From positions 124,001 to 188,000 of the forward strand of contig NZ_NOKT01000004.1 of NCBI RefSeq assembly GCF_002237655.1: a stretch of DNA of 64,000 bases, read 5' to 3'. The stretch's first letter is position 1; each line of letters opens with the position of its first letter. The stretch comes from Streptomyces sp. XY006 (GTDB lineage: Bacteria > Actinomycetota > Actinomycetes > Streptomycetales > Streptomycetaceae). Below, in pieces: positions 9,346 to 22,728 of this stretch. Under the pieces are notes generated by a model. The model was not told the origin of the DNA, searched no databases, and saw only the letters and a program-made list of their open reading frames with translations. The translations under genes and the position numbers were made by a program.

Positions 9346-10703
9346 GAGCGGCGGGTCTCCCGGTGGGTGAGGTGGGCGAGGGTGTCGAAGCCGATGCCGT
9401 CGAAGTCGCCGACGGAGGTGGACAGGCGGTTCTTCAACGGGGCCGTCCAGCGGTCGGGGAGCGCGGCGGGGTGCCCGGCCAGCAGGCCGGCGATGCCGCC
9501 CGCCGTGGCGCCGTTGGAGTCGGTGTCCCAGCCGCCGCTCACCGCACGGCAGACGGATCCCGTGAAGTCGCCGTTCGCGTGCGTGAGGGCGGCGGCGATC
9601 AGCGCGGTGTTGGGGACGGCGTGCACCCAGTGGTGGGTGCCGGCGTGGGCGGCGTGGAGCGCGTCGACGACGGTGTCGAAGTCGGTGTGCTCACGGGCCA
9701 GTTCGATGGCCTGGCGGACCGCTCGGGCGAGGCGGGAGCGCGGGGGGACGACCGTGAGGCCGGTGCGCAGGCAGGTGTGGACGTCGGCGGTGCCGGTCGC
9801 GGCCGTGGCGATGGCGGCCGCCGCGAACATCGCCGCGTAGACGCCGTTGGCGGTGTGGGTGAGGGTGGCGTCCCGGTGTGCCTGTGCGGCCGCGGCGCCC
9901 GGGTCGCCCGGGTGGGTCCAGCCGTGGACGTCGGCGCGGATCAGGGCGCCGATCCACTCCCGGAACGGGTTGCGGTGGCGGGCCGTCTGCGGGGGTTCAA
10001 GGCCGCTGAGGAGGTTGCGGTAGGCGACGCGTTCGGCGGTGAAGGTGCGGCCGGCGGGGAGTTCGTCGAGCCAGGTGCGGGCCACGTCCGCGGTGGTGAA
10101 GTCCTTGCCGTGCCGTCGCAGCAGGATCAGGTTGAGGAGCGGGTAGTTGAGGTCGTCGTCCTCGGGCATGCCGTCGATGTTCTCGGCGAGGGAGGTGGCC
10201 GCCGAGCGGCGGTTCCAGGGGTGTGCGGCGAGGAGTTCCGCCGGGACGCCCCGTGCCGTGAACCAGGTGGACAGGGGCCAGTTGCCGGTGGACCGGGCCA
10301 GGCGGCGGATGCCTTCCAGGGGGAGTTTCTCGACGGGCTTGCCGAGGAGGCAGCCCGCGGCCCGGCCCAGCCAGGCGGCTTCGAGGCGCTGGGGGGAGGT
10401 GGCCCGGGCGGGGGCGGGCTCCGGCCAGCCGGCGCACACGGCCCTGATCCGCTCCAGGTCCGTCGGTTCGTCGTCCGCCAACGCGCTGGGCAGGTCCGCC
10501 AGTTCGTCCAGGAGGTCCGCGGCCAGCCGGCGCAGGTAGCGGGAGACCGGGGTGGGGGAGGCGCCCGCGGTGGTGGGGGCTTCGGGGCCGCCCGCCGCTC
10601 GCCAGCGGGCGGCGACCGCCTTCGGCTGGCGGCCGTCCTGGGCCGCCTGGCGCAGTTCGTGACCGAGGAGGTCTTCCGGCTGGACCCAGGTCAGTCGGAG
10701 CAT
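9342..10703 (-). CDS. ADP-ribosylglycohydrolase-family protein (paralogue 4, N-terminally extended)
   Basis: A 453-residue protein. After an ~140-residue N-terminal region without a recognised domain comes an ADP-ribosylglycohydrolase (ARH/DraG) fold: AWLGRAAGCLLGKPVEKLP, then an acidic site NIDGMPEDDDLNYPLL in place of the usual T-D-D-T, and the C-terminal metal site SGGWDTDSNGATAGGIAGLLAG, which keeps the D-x-D-S/T pattern. Enzymes of the family remove ADP-ribose from proteins or nucleic acids using two Mg2+ ions. The start overlaps the preceding paralogue by 13 nt, and the end overlaps the CoA-transferase start by ATGA. Confidence 0.82.
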   Translation of the reverse strand: MLRLTWVQPEDLLGHELRQAAQDGRQPKAVAARWRAAGGPEAPTTAGASPTPVSRYLRRLAADLLDELADLPSALADDEPTDLERIRAVCAGWPEPAPARATSPQRLEAAWLGRAAGCLLGKPVEKLPLEGIRRLARSTGNWPLSTWFTARGVPAELLAAHPWNRRSAATSLAENIDGMPEDDDLNYPLLNLILLRRHGKDFTTADVARTWLDELPAGRTFTAERVAYRNLLSGLEPPQTARHRNPFREWIGALIRADVHGWTHPGDPGAAAAQAHRDATLTHTANGVYAAMFAAAAIATAATGTADVHTCLRTGLTVVPPRSRLARAVRQAIELAREHTDFDTVVDALHAAHAGTHHWVHAVPNTALIAAALTHANGDFTGSVCRAVSGGWDTDSNGATAGGIAGLLAGHPAALPDRWTAPLKNRLSTSVGDFDGIGFDTLAHLTHRETRRS

Positions 10704-11860
10704 TCCTGGCCTCCGAGGGACGCGAAGGCCGCTTCGTGGGTGCGGCGGCGGGTGACGTCCCGGGCGAAGATCTCGCGGGTCACCCGCGCCAGCGTGGTCG
10801 CCGGTTCCCAGAGGTCCAGGCGGCTGGCCTCCGCGACGGTCTTGGCCCAGTCCTGCGGGACCGGTGCGCCGAGGGCTCCGGCCAGGGCACCCGCCATCGT
10901 GGCGATGGAGTCGCAGTCCCGGCCGTAGTTCACGGCACCGAGGACCGCGTGCCGGTAGTCGCCGCGCGCGATGAGCAGCATGCCCAGGGCGACGGGCAGT
11001 TCCTCGATCGCGTGAAGGCGGGACGGGCGGCGGGCGCCCAGGGAGGGGGCGCGGTAGTCGGGGCCGACCGTGTCGAAGGGGGCGACCGCCTCGCGCAGGG
11101 GGCCGAGGGCCGACTCGAACTCCGTGTGGCGGGAGGCCTCCGCGCAGACGCGCTCGATCGCCGTGCGCGTGCCGTCCTTCGCCAGGGACAGGCATGCCGA
11201 GACGACCGAGTCGGGGGTGGCCCCGGGGGTGCAGGCCGCTGCCACCGCCGCGGCCAGGACGCCGGCGGCCTCACGGCCGTACGACGACTGGTGCGCGCCG
11301 GCGACGTCCAGGGCCTCGGCGTAGGCCGCGCGCGGGTCGGCCGCGTTGACCAGGCCGACCGGAGCCATGTACATCGCCGCACCGCAGTTGACGATGTTGC
11401 CGGTGCCGGCCTCCCGCGGGTCGGCATGACCGTAGTGGAGCCTGGTGACCAGCCACTTCTCCGCGAGGAAGATCCGCTGAAGGGGGAGTGCCTCGGTCTC
11501 CAGTTCCGGGATCCAGCGGGGTTCGGTCATCAGGTCGGGGACCAGGTGGTCGGCGATCGCGTAGGCGTCGAGGTGGTCGCGGACCCGGGCGTAGACGCGG
11601 ATCAGGGCGTGCGTCATCAAGGTGTCGTCGGTGACGTGGCCGTCGCCCTTGTGGTACGGGGCCAGGGGGCGGGCCGTGCGCCAGTCGTCGCCGTGCCAGG
11701 GGCCGACGACGCCGTGGACGCGGCCGCCGTGGCGCTGAAGGATCTGCTCGGGCGAGTAGCCCTCGACGGGGCCGCCGAGGGCGTCGCCGACGGCCGCTCC
11801 GACCAGGGCGCCGGTGATGCGCTCGTCGAGTGTGGCGTTTTGGTGCGGTTTGGGGCTCAT
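10691..11860 (-). CDS. ADP-ribosylglycohydrolase-family protein (paralogue 3, intact metal sites)
   Basis: A 389-residue ARH-type protein with what look like complete metal sites: GALVGAAVGDALGGPVEGY, then T77-D78-D79-T80 in GHVTDDTLMT, and NYGRDCDSIATMAGALAGALG near the C-terminus. Such enzymes hydrolyse the glycosidic bond between ADP-ribose and an amino-acid side chain or another group. Starts at ATG 11860, 7 nt after the stop of the preceding paralogue, and overlaps the next one by 13 nt. The family also includes crystallin J1-like proteins, so substrate and even activity are open. Confidence 0.85.
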   Translation of the reverse strand: MSPKPHQNATLDERITGALVGAAVGDALGGPVEGYSPEQILQRHGGRVHGVVGPWHGDDWRTARPLAPYHKGDGHVTDDTLMTHALIRVYARVRDHLDAYAIADHLVPDLMTEPRWIPELETEALPLQRIFLAEKWLVTRLHYGHADPREAGTGNIVNCGAAMYMAPVGLVNAADPRAAYAEALDVAGAHQSSYGREAAGVLAAAVAAACTPGATPDSVVSACLSLAKDGTRTAIERVCAEASRHTEFESALGPLREAVAPFDTVGPDYRAPSLGARRPSRLHAIEELPVALGMLLIARGDYRHAVLGAVNYGRDCDSIATMAGALAGALGAPVPQDWAKTVAEASRLDLWEPATTLARVTREIFARDVTRRRTHEAAFASLGGQECSD

Positions 11861-11867
11861 GGCCGCA

Positions 11868-13157
11868 TCATCCACCGGGGCGGGCCGGTTGGACGGCTTC
11901 CAGGAGCCCGGCGAGTTCGACGAGGTCGGTGCCGGTGAGGCGGGGCAGGGCGCAGCCGGAGAGGGTGCGGCAGGTGTCGCGCCAGGAGGCCGGGATCGAC
12001 GCGCCACCGCCGACGGCCCCGGTGAGGGCGCCGACCAGGGCCGGGGCGGAGTCCGCGACCCGGGACAGGCAGGCCGCGGCCGGGACCGCCTCGGCGATGC
12101 GGCCGCGGGCGGCGGTGGCCAGGGCGAGGGCGACCGGCACGGTCTCGGCGGCGGCGATGCCGTAGCTGTAGACGTGGTCGACGATCTGGTGCTCCAGGGG
12201 CGGGACCAGGGCGAAGGCGCCGTCCGCGCCGGCGGCGAGCCGCAGGGCGTGCCGGGCGTTGCGGCCGATCTCCGTCTCCTCGGGCAGTTCGGCGAGGGCG
12301 GCCGTGACGCAGGCGTCGACGTGCGCCCCGGCCAGGGCGAGCGCGAGGGCCGCCGCCATGGCACGGGCGCCGTGGACTCCGTCGCCGTCCTGGGTGTAGC
12401 GGGCGTCGAACTCGGCGAGGTCGGCGGCGCGCCGGGGGTCGCCGGGGTGGGCGACGGCCAGGACGCAGGCGCGGACGCAGGCGGCGTCGTCGAAGTAGTG
12501 CGGGTTGTCGTGGCCGGTGGCGGGCGGGCGCAGGCCGGTGGCGAGATTGCCGAGGCCGGCGCGGACGGAGATGCGGGCGCGCAGCGGCAGGACGGCGGAC
12601 TCGATCTCCGGGGCGCGGTCCGCCGCGGCGGCGACCTCGCTGGCGAGGGCGTTCCAGGTGAGGTCGATCGCCGCGCGGGTGCGGCGGTCCCGGCCGAGGT
12701 CGTTCAGGACGGTGTCGTCGCCGGCGAGGAGGAGGGCCTCCGCGGCGAAGGCGGCCCATTCGGCGTCGTCGGAGGGGCCGAGGCGGAGGGGTTCGGGGGG
12801 CTGGTTCAGGGCGATGGGGACGGGGAGGGTGGTCGTCGCGTTGTGCTCGGCGAAGGTGTCGAGTTCGCGGGTGAGCCGGCGGGTCCAGTCGGGCATGCGG
12901 GCGGCTCGGTGGCGGGCGGCGGGCCAGCCGGCGGCGTCTCCTGCGGCCAGCCCGAGCAGGAGGCCTTCGGCCTTTCTGTCTCCCACCCGCGCACCGCCCG
13001 TGACGGTCACCTGAGGGGCCCTGGTCTCCCGTGGGGCGACCTCGCCGTCGGCGGCTGCGGGGGGTACCCGCGTGGGCGGGGCGGCGACGGTGATCTCGTC
13101 GGTGGGGGGCATGGGGGGCTTGGGGGGTTCGTGGGGTGCCAGGTCCGGTGTCGTCAT
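11868..13157 (-). CDS. ADP-ribosylglycohydrolase-family protein (paralogue 2, degenerate C-terminal site)
   Basis: A 429-residue protein with a Pro-rich N-terminal tail (about 45 residues, PHEPPKPPMPPTDE) and then an ARH-like fold beginning EGLLLGLAAGDAAGW. The first acidic site reads GPSDDAEWAAFAAEALL. The C-terminal segment that carries D-x-D in paralogues 1, 3 and 4 reads CLSRVADSAPALVGALTG: the first Asp is Val. This suggests weakened metal binding and perhaps a non-catalytic or binding role. ATG 13157 overlaps the stop of paralogue 1 (ATGA). Confidence 0.78.
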   Translation of the reverse strand: MTTPDLAPHEPPKPPMPPTDEITVAAPPTRVPPAAADGEVAPRETRAPQVTVTGGARVGDRKAEGLLLGLAAGDAAGWPAARHRAARMPDWTRRLTRELDTFAEHNATTTLPVPIALNQPPEPLRLGPSDDAEWAAFAAEALLLAGDDTVLNDLGRDRRTRAAIDLTWNALASEVAAAADRAPEIESAVLPLRARISVRAGLGNLATGLRPPATGHDNPHYFDDAACVRACVLAVAHPGDPRRAADLAEFDARYTQDGDGVHGARAMAAALALALAGAHVDACVTAALAELPEETEIGRNARHALRLAAGADGAFALVPPLEHQIVDHVYSYGIAAAETVPVALALATAARGRIAEAVPAAACLSRVADSAPALVGALTGAVGGGASIPASWRDTCRTLSGCALPRLTGTDLVELAGLLEAVQPARPGG

Positions 13158-14200
13158 GCGGGGGGCTCCGTTCCGTCGGCCGCCGCCAGGGCGTTGCCCG
13201 CCGGTGCCGCCGCCGTCAGCAGGTCCGCCGCGTCCAGGACGTGGTGGCCCGCCATCGCCGGGAGGCAGGAGCCCCGGGCCGGGGTGATGGCCGCCGCCCA
13301 GGCCGGCGGGATGGCCGAGACGCCCCGGGTCGCGCCGGCCAGCGCGCCCGCGACCGCCGCCGTCGTGTCCGCGTCGCGGCCCATGTTCACCGCGGTCAGG
13401 ACGGACTGCTCGAAGTCGCCGTCGGCCGCCGCGTACGCGCCGAACGCGAGGGCGACCGCCTCGGGGGCCAGGTCGGTCCAGGGATAGCCGCCGATGACGA
13501 CCGCGGAGCGGACCGCGCGTTCGCCGCGGTGCGCGACCGCCACGCCACGGCGCAGGCTGCGGGCCGTCCAGGAGTCGTCGGGCACGACCGCGAGGGCCGC
13601 GGCCACCACCGCGATCGGTGTCGCGCCGGCCATGGCCGCCGCGACGCCCGCCGCCACCGCCTGGCCGCCGAGGATGCCCTCGCCGTCGTGGCTCACCGAG
13701 CCGTCGATCGCGACCAGCCGGGCCGCCTCCGCCGGACGGCCCGCCGCGAACACCCCGAAGGGGGCCGCACGCATGGCGAGGCCGTCGCTCCAGGCGTGCC
13801 GGTGCTGGGCGGAGATGGGGGCGGCCAGGCCCCGGCGCAGGTTCTCCAGCGTGCCGCGTTCGCTGAAGCCGGCGCCCCGGAAGGGGCCCTCGTCGCGGTC
13901 GGCGATCAGCTCGTGCCAGGCCGCCTCGACGTGGGCCGGGGTGAGCGCGGAGCCGTGCCGGGCCAGCAGCAGGGCCGAGAAGAGGGCGTATTCGGTGTCG
14001 TCCGTGCCGGACGGCTCGTCGGCCACGTAGCCCGTGATACGGCCCCACCGCGCGCGGATCTCGGACGGCTTCATGTTCTCGGCCGGCGCCCCGAGGGCGT
14101 CACCGACGGCCAGGCCCAGCAGTGCGCCCCGGGCCCGTGCGCGGAGTCCGGCGGCGTCCCCGGGCGCCGGGACGGAGGGGATGCAGGCGATCGATGCCAT
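13154..14200 (-). CDS. ADP-ribosylglycohydrolase-family protein (paralogue 1, intact metal sites)
   Basis: First gene of the operon, 348 aa. ARH fold with GALLGLAVGDALGAPAENMKPSEI, T66-D67-D68-T69 in EPSGTDDTEYALF, an internal SVSHDGEGILGGQAVAAGVAAAMAG segment that positions the substrate loop, and NMGRDADTTAAVAGALAGA with the second metal pair. This is the paralogue closest to the classical family in length and motifs. The ATG at 14200 was chosen because homologous sequence begins about 20 residues later; an upstream ATG at 14287 would add 29 residues of Arg-rich sequence. Confidence 0.85.
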   Translation of the reverse strand: MASIACIPSVPAPGDAAGLRARARGALLGLAVGDALGAPAENMKPSEIRARWGRITGYVADEPSGTDDTEYALFSALLLARHGSALTPAHVEAAWHELIADRDEGPFRGAGFSERGTLENLRRGLAAPISAQHRHAWSDGLAMRAAPFGVFAAGRPAEAARLVAIDGSVSHDGEGILGGQAVAAGVAAAMAGATPIAVVAAALAVVPDDSWTARSLRRGVAVAHRGERAVRSAVVIGGYPWTDLAPEAVALAFGAYAAADGDFEQSVLTAVNMGRDADTTAAVAGALAGATRGVSAIPPAWAAAITPARGSCLPAMAGHHVLDAADLLTAAAPAGNALAAADGTEPPA

Positions 14201-14309
14201 ACCGGCATGTGTCCCACTGCGACGACCGCGCCGAGCCTCAGGAGCCCCAGCATCACCCGGTCGACATCTGCGCGAGGTGATGATCAAGTGAGCGGAAATC
14301 GGTAAACCC

Positions 14310-14328
14310 CCAGGTTAGCCCAGCCTTT
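14310..14328. promoter_or_regulatory. Candidate iron box (DmdR/IdeR type)
   Basis: A 19-mer with the core AGGTTAGCCCAGCCT, which matches 12 of 19 positions of the palindromic actinobacterial iron box (TTAGGTTAGGCTAACCTAA as I recall it). It lies about 90 nt upstream of a predicted Fe/Mn transporter. Assigned by eye. Confidence 0.4.
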
Positions 14329-14416
14329 CCTTGCTGGCGGGGGCGGAATCCGAGGCGTAGTTTTGGTGTTGTAAAACTCTGGAACGGATCCAAAGTAGGG
14401 GAGTGGGGTTCTTTTC

Positions 14417-15148
14417 ATGGCCATCATCGAGACCGAGGCGACGCTGCACGAGGCGCACCGGGACAATCACACGCACCGGGACGTCAACGGCGGCTGGCTG
14501 CGTCCCGCGGTGTTCGGCGCGATGGACGGCCTCGTCTCCAACCTGGCCCTGATGACCGGTGTCGCGGGCGGGGCGGTCGGTCAGCAGACCGTCGTCCTCA
14601 GCGGACTGGCCGGTCTGGCCGCCGGCGCCTTCTCCATGGCCGCCGGCGAGTACACCTCCGTGGCCTCGCAGCGCGAGCTCGTCGAGGCCGAACTCGACGT
14701 GGAGCGGCGGGAGCTGCGCAAGCACCCCAAGGACGAGGAGGCCGAGCTGGCCGCCCTCTACGAGGCGCGAGGGGTCGAGCCGGCGCTGGCCCGCGAGGTG
14801 GCCCGGCAGCTGTCGAAGGATCCCGAGCAGGCGCTGGAGATCCACGCCCGGGAGGAGCTGGGGATCGACCCCGGCGATCTGCCCTCGCCCACCGTCGCCG
14901 CGGTGTCCAGCTTCGGCTCCTTCGCGCTCGGTGCGCTCGTCCCCGTCCTGCCGTATCTGCTGGGTGCGAGCAGCATGTGGCCGGCCGTGCTGCTGGCGCT
15001 GCTGGGGCTCTTCCTGTGCGGCGCGGTGGTGGCCAAGGTGACGGCGCGCACCTGGTGGTACAGCGGTCTGCGCCAGCTTCTGCTGGGCGGCGCGGCGGCC
15101 GGTGTGACGTACGCCCTGGGCACCCTGTTCGGAACGGCCGTAGGATAG
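14417..15148 (+). CDS. VIT1/CCC1 family transporter (iron/manganese)
   Basis: A 243-residue membrane protein of the VIT1/CCC1 family, which moves Fe2+ or Mn2+ out of the cytoplasm. Typical pattern: an N-terminal helix starting LRPAVFGAMDGLVSNLALMTGVAG, then GLAAGAFSMAAGEYTSVASQRE, a long charged cytoplasmic stretch (about residues 75-160, rich in Glu and probably metal-binding), and three C-terminal helices. The His-rich N-terminus (HEAHRDNHTHRD) might also bind metal. It stands alone between the divergent ARH operon and gltB, with an iron-box-like site upstream. Confidence 0.88.
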   Translation: MAIIETEATLHEAHRDNHTHRDVNGGWLRPAVFGAMDGLVSNLALMTGVAGGAVGQQTVVLSGLAGLAAGAFSMAAGEYTSVASQRELVEAELDVERRELRKHPKDEEAELAALYEARGVEPALAREVARQLSKDPEQALEIHAREELGIDPGDLPSPTVAAVSSFGSFALGALVPVLPYLLGASSMWPAVLLALLGLFLCGAVVAKVTARTWWYSGLRQLLLGGAAAGVTYALGTLFGTAVG

Positions 15149-15158
15149 CGCGGCTCGG

Positions 15159-15182
15159 ACTTATGCGAGCGGCCGCATAAGT
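15159..15182. terminator. Inverted repeat after the VIT1-like gene
   Basis: Perfect 9-bp arms ACTTATGCG / CGCATAAGT with a 6-nt loop, 11 nt after the stop codon. It could be a terminator, though AT-rich for this genome and without a T run, or an operator for the gltB region. Confidence 0.45.
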
Positions 15183-15530
15183 AACCGTTACTCGCGGGTT
15201 TCGGATGTGCGACCACCGGGCATGAGCCGTAAGCGCTGCGGGCAATGAGGCCCGCGCGTGCCCCCGGCGGGCGGGCGAAGACGCCTGTCCCGCCCCCGGG
15301 CCCGACGGGCATCGATCTCACCCGGTCGTTCCGTACAGGCCCCCCATAGCTTCCACCGTCGTCGCGGTACCCCCGCCGCGAGCCCCCGGTGTCCGCATGC
15401 TGGAACGGGTTATCCCGGTTCCCGAGAACCGCTCCATCATGTAACCTGCACGAAATTTTGCGATCACGCGAGGGCCAACGTCGTCCCTCGGCACCTTTGC
15501 ACATGCCACATGACGACGACGGGAGAGCCG
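15183..15530 (+). promoter_or_regulatory. gltB upstream region
   Basis: About 350 nt without a gene between the VIT1-like gene and gltB. It holds a small hairpin (CGGTTC/GAACCG) at about 15414-15429, a GlnR-box-like site at 15441, and an AT-rich stretch around 15450-15460 that is unusual for the window. No small ORF with convincing coding character was seen. Confidence 0.4.
15441..15456 (+). promoter_or_regulatory. Candidate GlnR box upstream of gltB
   Basis: GTAAC-n6-GAAAT, matching the a-site/b-site pattern of Streptomyces GlnR boxes (gTnAc-n6-GaAAc). Another 6 nt on comes ATCAC (15463-15467), a weaker second a-site. It is 75 nt upstream of the gltB start. Nitrogen control of glutamate synthase would make sense; the assignment is by eye. 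Confidence 0.4.
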
Positions 15531-20121
<4,591 letters not shown>

Positions 20122-20129
<8 letters not shown>

Positions 20130-21585
20130 CCCGAAGGGCTTCCTTAACCACGGGCGCGAGGTCGCCAAGTCCCGCCCCGTCGAGGAGCGCGTCAAGGACT
20201 GGAACGAGGTCTACGTCCCCGGCTCCCTGCTGCCGATCATCAGCAAGCAGGCCAGCCGGTGCATGGACTGCGGCATCCCGTTCTGCCACAACGGCTGTCC
20301 GCTCGGGAACCTCATCCCCGAGTGGAACGACTACGCCTACCGCGAGGACTGGGCCGCCGCCTCCGAGCGGCTGCACGCGACGAACAACTTCCCGGAGTTC
20401 ACCGGGCGTCTGTGCCCCGCTCCCTGCGAGTCGGCGTGTGTGCTCGGCATCAACCAGCCGCCGGTCACCATCAAGAACGTCGAGGTCTCGATCATCGACA
20501 AGGCGTGGGAGACCGGGGACGTCGCCCCGCAGATCCCGGAGCGCCTGTCCGGCAAGACCGTCGCCGTCGTCGGTTCGGGCCCGGCCGGCCTGGCCGCCGC
20601 CCAGCAGCTGACCCGCGCCGGTCACACCGTCGCCGTCTACGAGCGCGCGGACCGCATCGGAGGCCTCCTCCGGTACGGCATCCCCGAGTTCAAGATGGAG
20701 AAGCGGCACATCAACCGCCGTATCGAGCAGATGCGCGCGGAGGGCACCCGCTTCCGCACGGGCGTCGAGATCGGCCGCGACCTGAAGGCCACGGACCTGA
20801 AGAAGCGCTACGACGCGGTCGTCCTGGCCGTCGGCGCGACCACGGCCCGTGACCTGCCGGTGCCCGGCCGCGAGCTCAAGGGCATCTACCAGGCGATGGA
20901 GTACCTGCCCCTGGCCAACAAGGTCCAGGAGGGCGACTTCGTGGCGCCCCCGATCTCGGCCGAGGGCAAGCACGTCGTGGTCATCGGCGGCGGCGACACC
21001 GGCGCGGACTGCGTCGGCACCGCCCACCGCCAGGGCGCGGCCTCCGTCACGCAGCTGGAGATCATGCCCCGTCCGAACGACGACCGGCACCCGATCAACC
21101 AGCCCTGGCCGACCTTCCCCATGCTGTACAAGGTCACCTCGGCCCACGAGGAGGGCGGCGAGCGCGTCTACTCGGTCTCGACGACCCACTTCGAGGGCGA
21201 CGAGGACGGCAACGTCCAGTGGCTGCACCTCACCGAGGTGGAGTTCGTCGACGGCAAGCTGACGCCCAAGCCGGGCTCCGAGCGCAAGATCCCCGCCCAG
21301 CTGGTGACGCTGGCGATGGGCTTCACGGGCACCGACCGCGAGAACGGCCTGGTCGAGCAGTTCGGCCTGGAGCTCGACGAGCGCGGCAACATCGCCCGCG
21401 ACGCCGACTGGCAGACCAACGTGCCGGGCGTGTTCGTCGCCGGTGACGCCGGCCGCGGCCAGTCGCTCATCGTCTGGGCGATCGCGGAGGGCCGCTCGGC
21501 CGCCAAGGGCGTCGACCGCTTCCTGACCGGTGCCAGCGACCTGCCGGCCCCGATCCGCCCGACGGACCGCGCGCTGATGGTCTGA
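20122..21585 (+). CDS. gltD: Glutamate synthase (NADPH), small subunit
   Basis: GltD (487 aa) passes electrons from NADPH through FAD and Fe-S clusters to GltB. Two cysteine groups for 4Fe-4S clusters are in [14 protein letters not shown] and [10 protein letters not shown]; the FAD site is [15 protein letters not shown], the NADPH site [13 protein letters not shown], and the C-terminal FAD motif [16 protein letters not shown]. The ATG overlaps the end of gltB by 8 nt, so synthesis of the two subunits is coupled. A strong hairpin follows. Confidence 0.98.
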
Positions 21586-21629
21586 GCGCACCCCACCAGA
21601 ACGTCCCGCACAAAGGCGTGCGGAACACC

Positions 21630-21679
21630 GACGGCGCCTGCCCCACTGTCCCCGACCGGACGACCGGGCAGGCGCCGTC
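21630..21679. terminator. Bidirectional terminator after gltD
   Basis: Perfect 14-bp stem GACGGCGCCTGCCC / GGGCAGGCGCCGTC between the convergent gltD and ABC-ATPase genes. Confidence 0.8.
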
Positions 21680-21687
21680 GCACGTCC

Positions 21688-22724
<1,037 letters not shown>

Positions 22725-22728
<4 letters not shown>

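Noticed and set aside
15181..15191. GTAAC-C-GTTAC as a GlnR or similar operator
   Set aside because: A short palindrome, but it lacks the 6-nt spaced GAAAC partner; the site at 15441 fits the GlnR pattern better.
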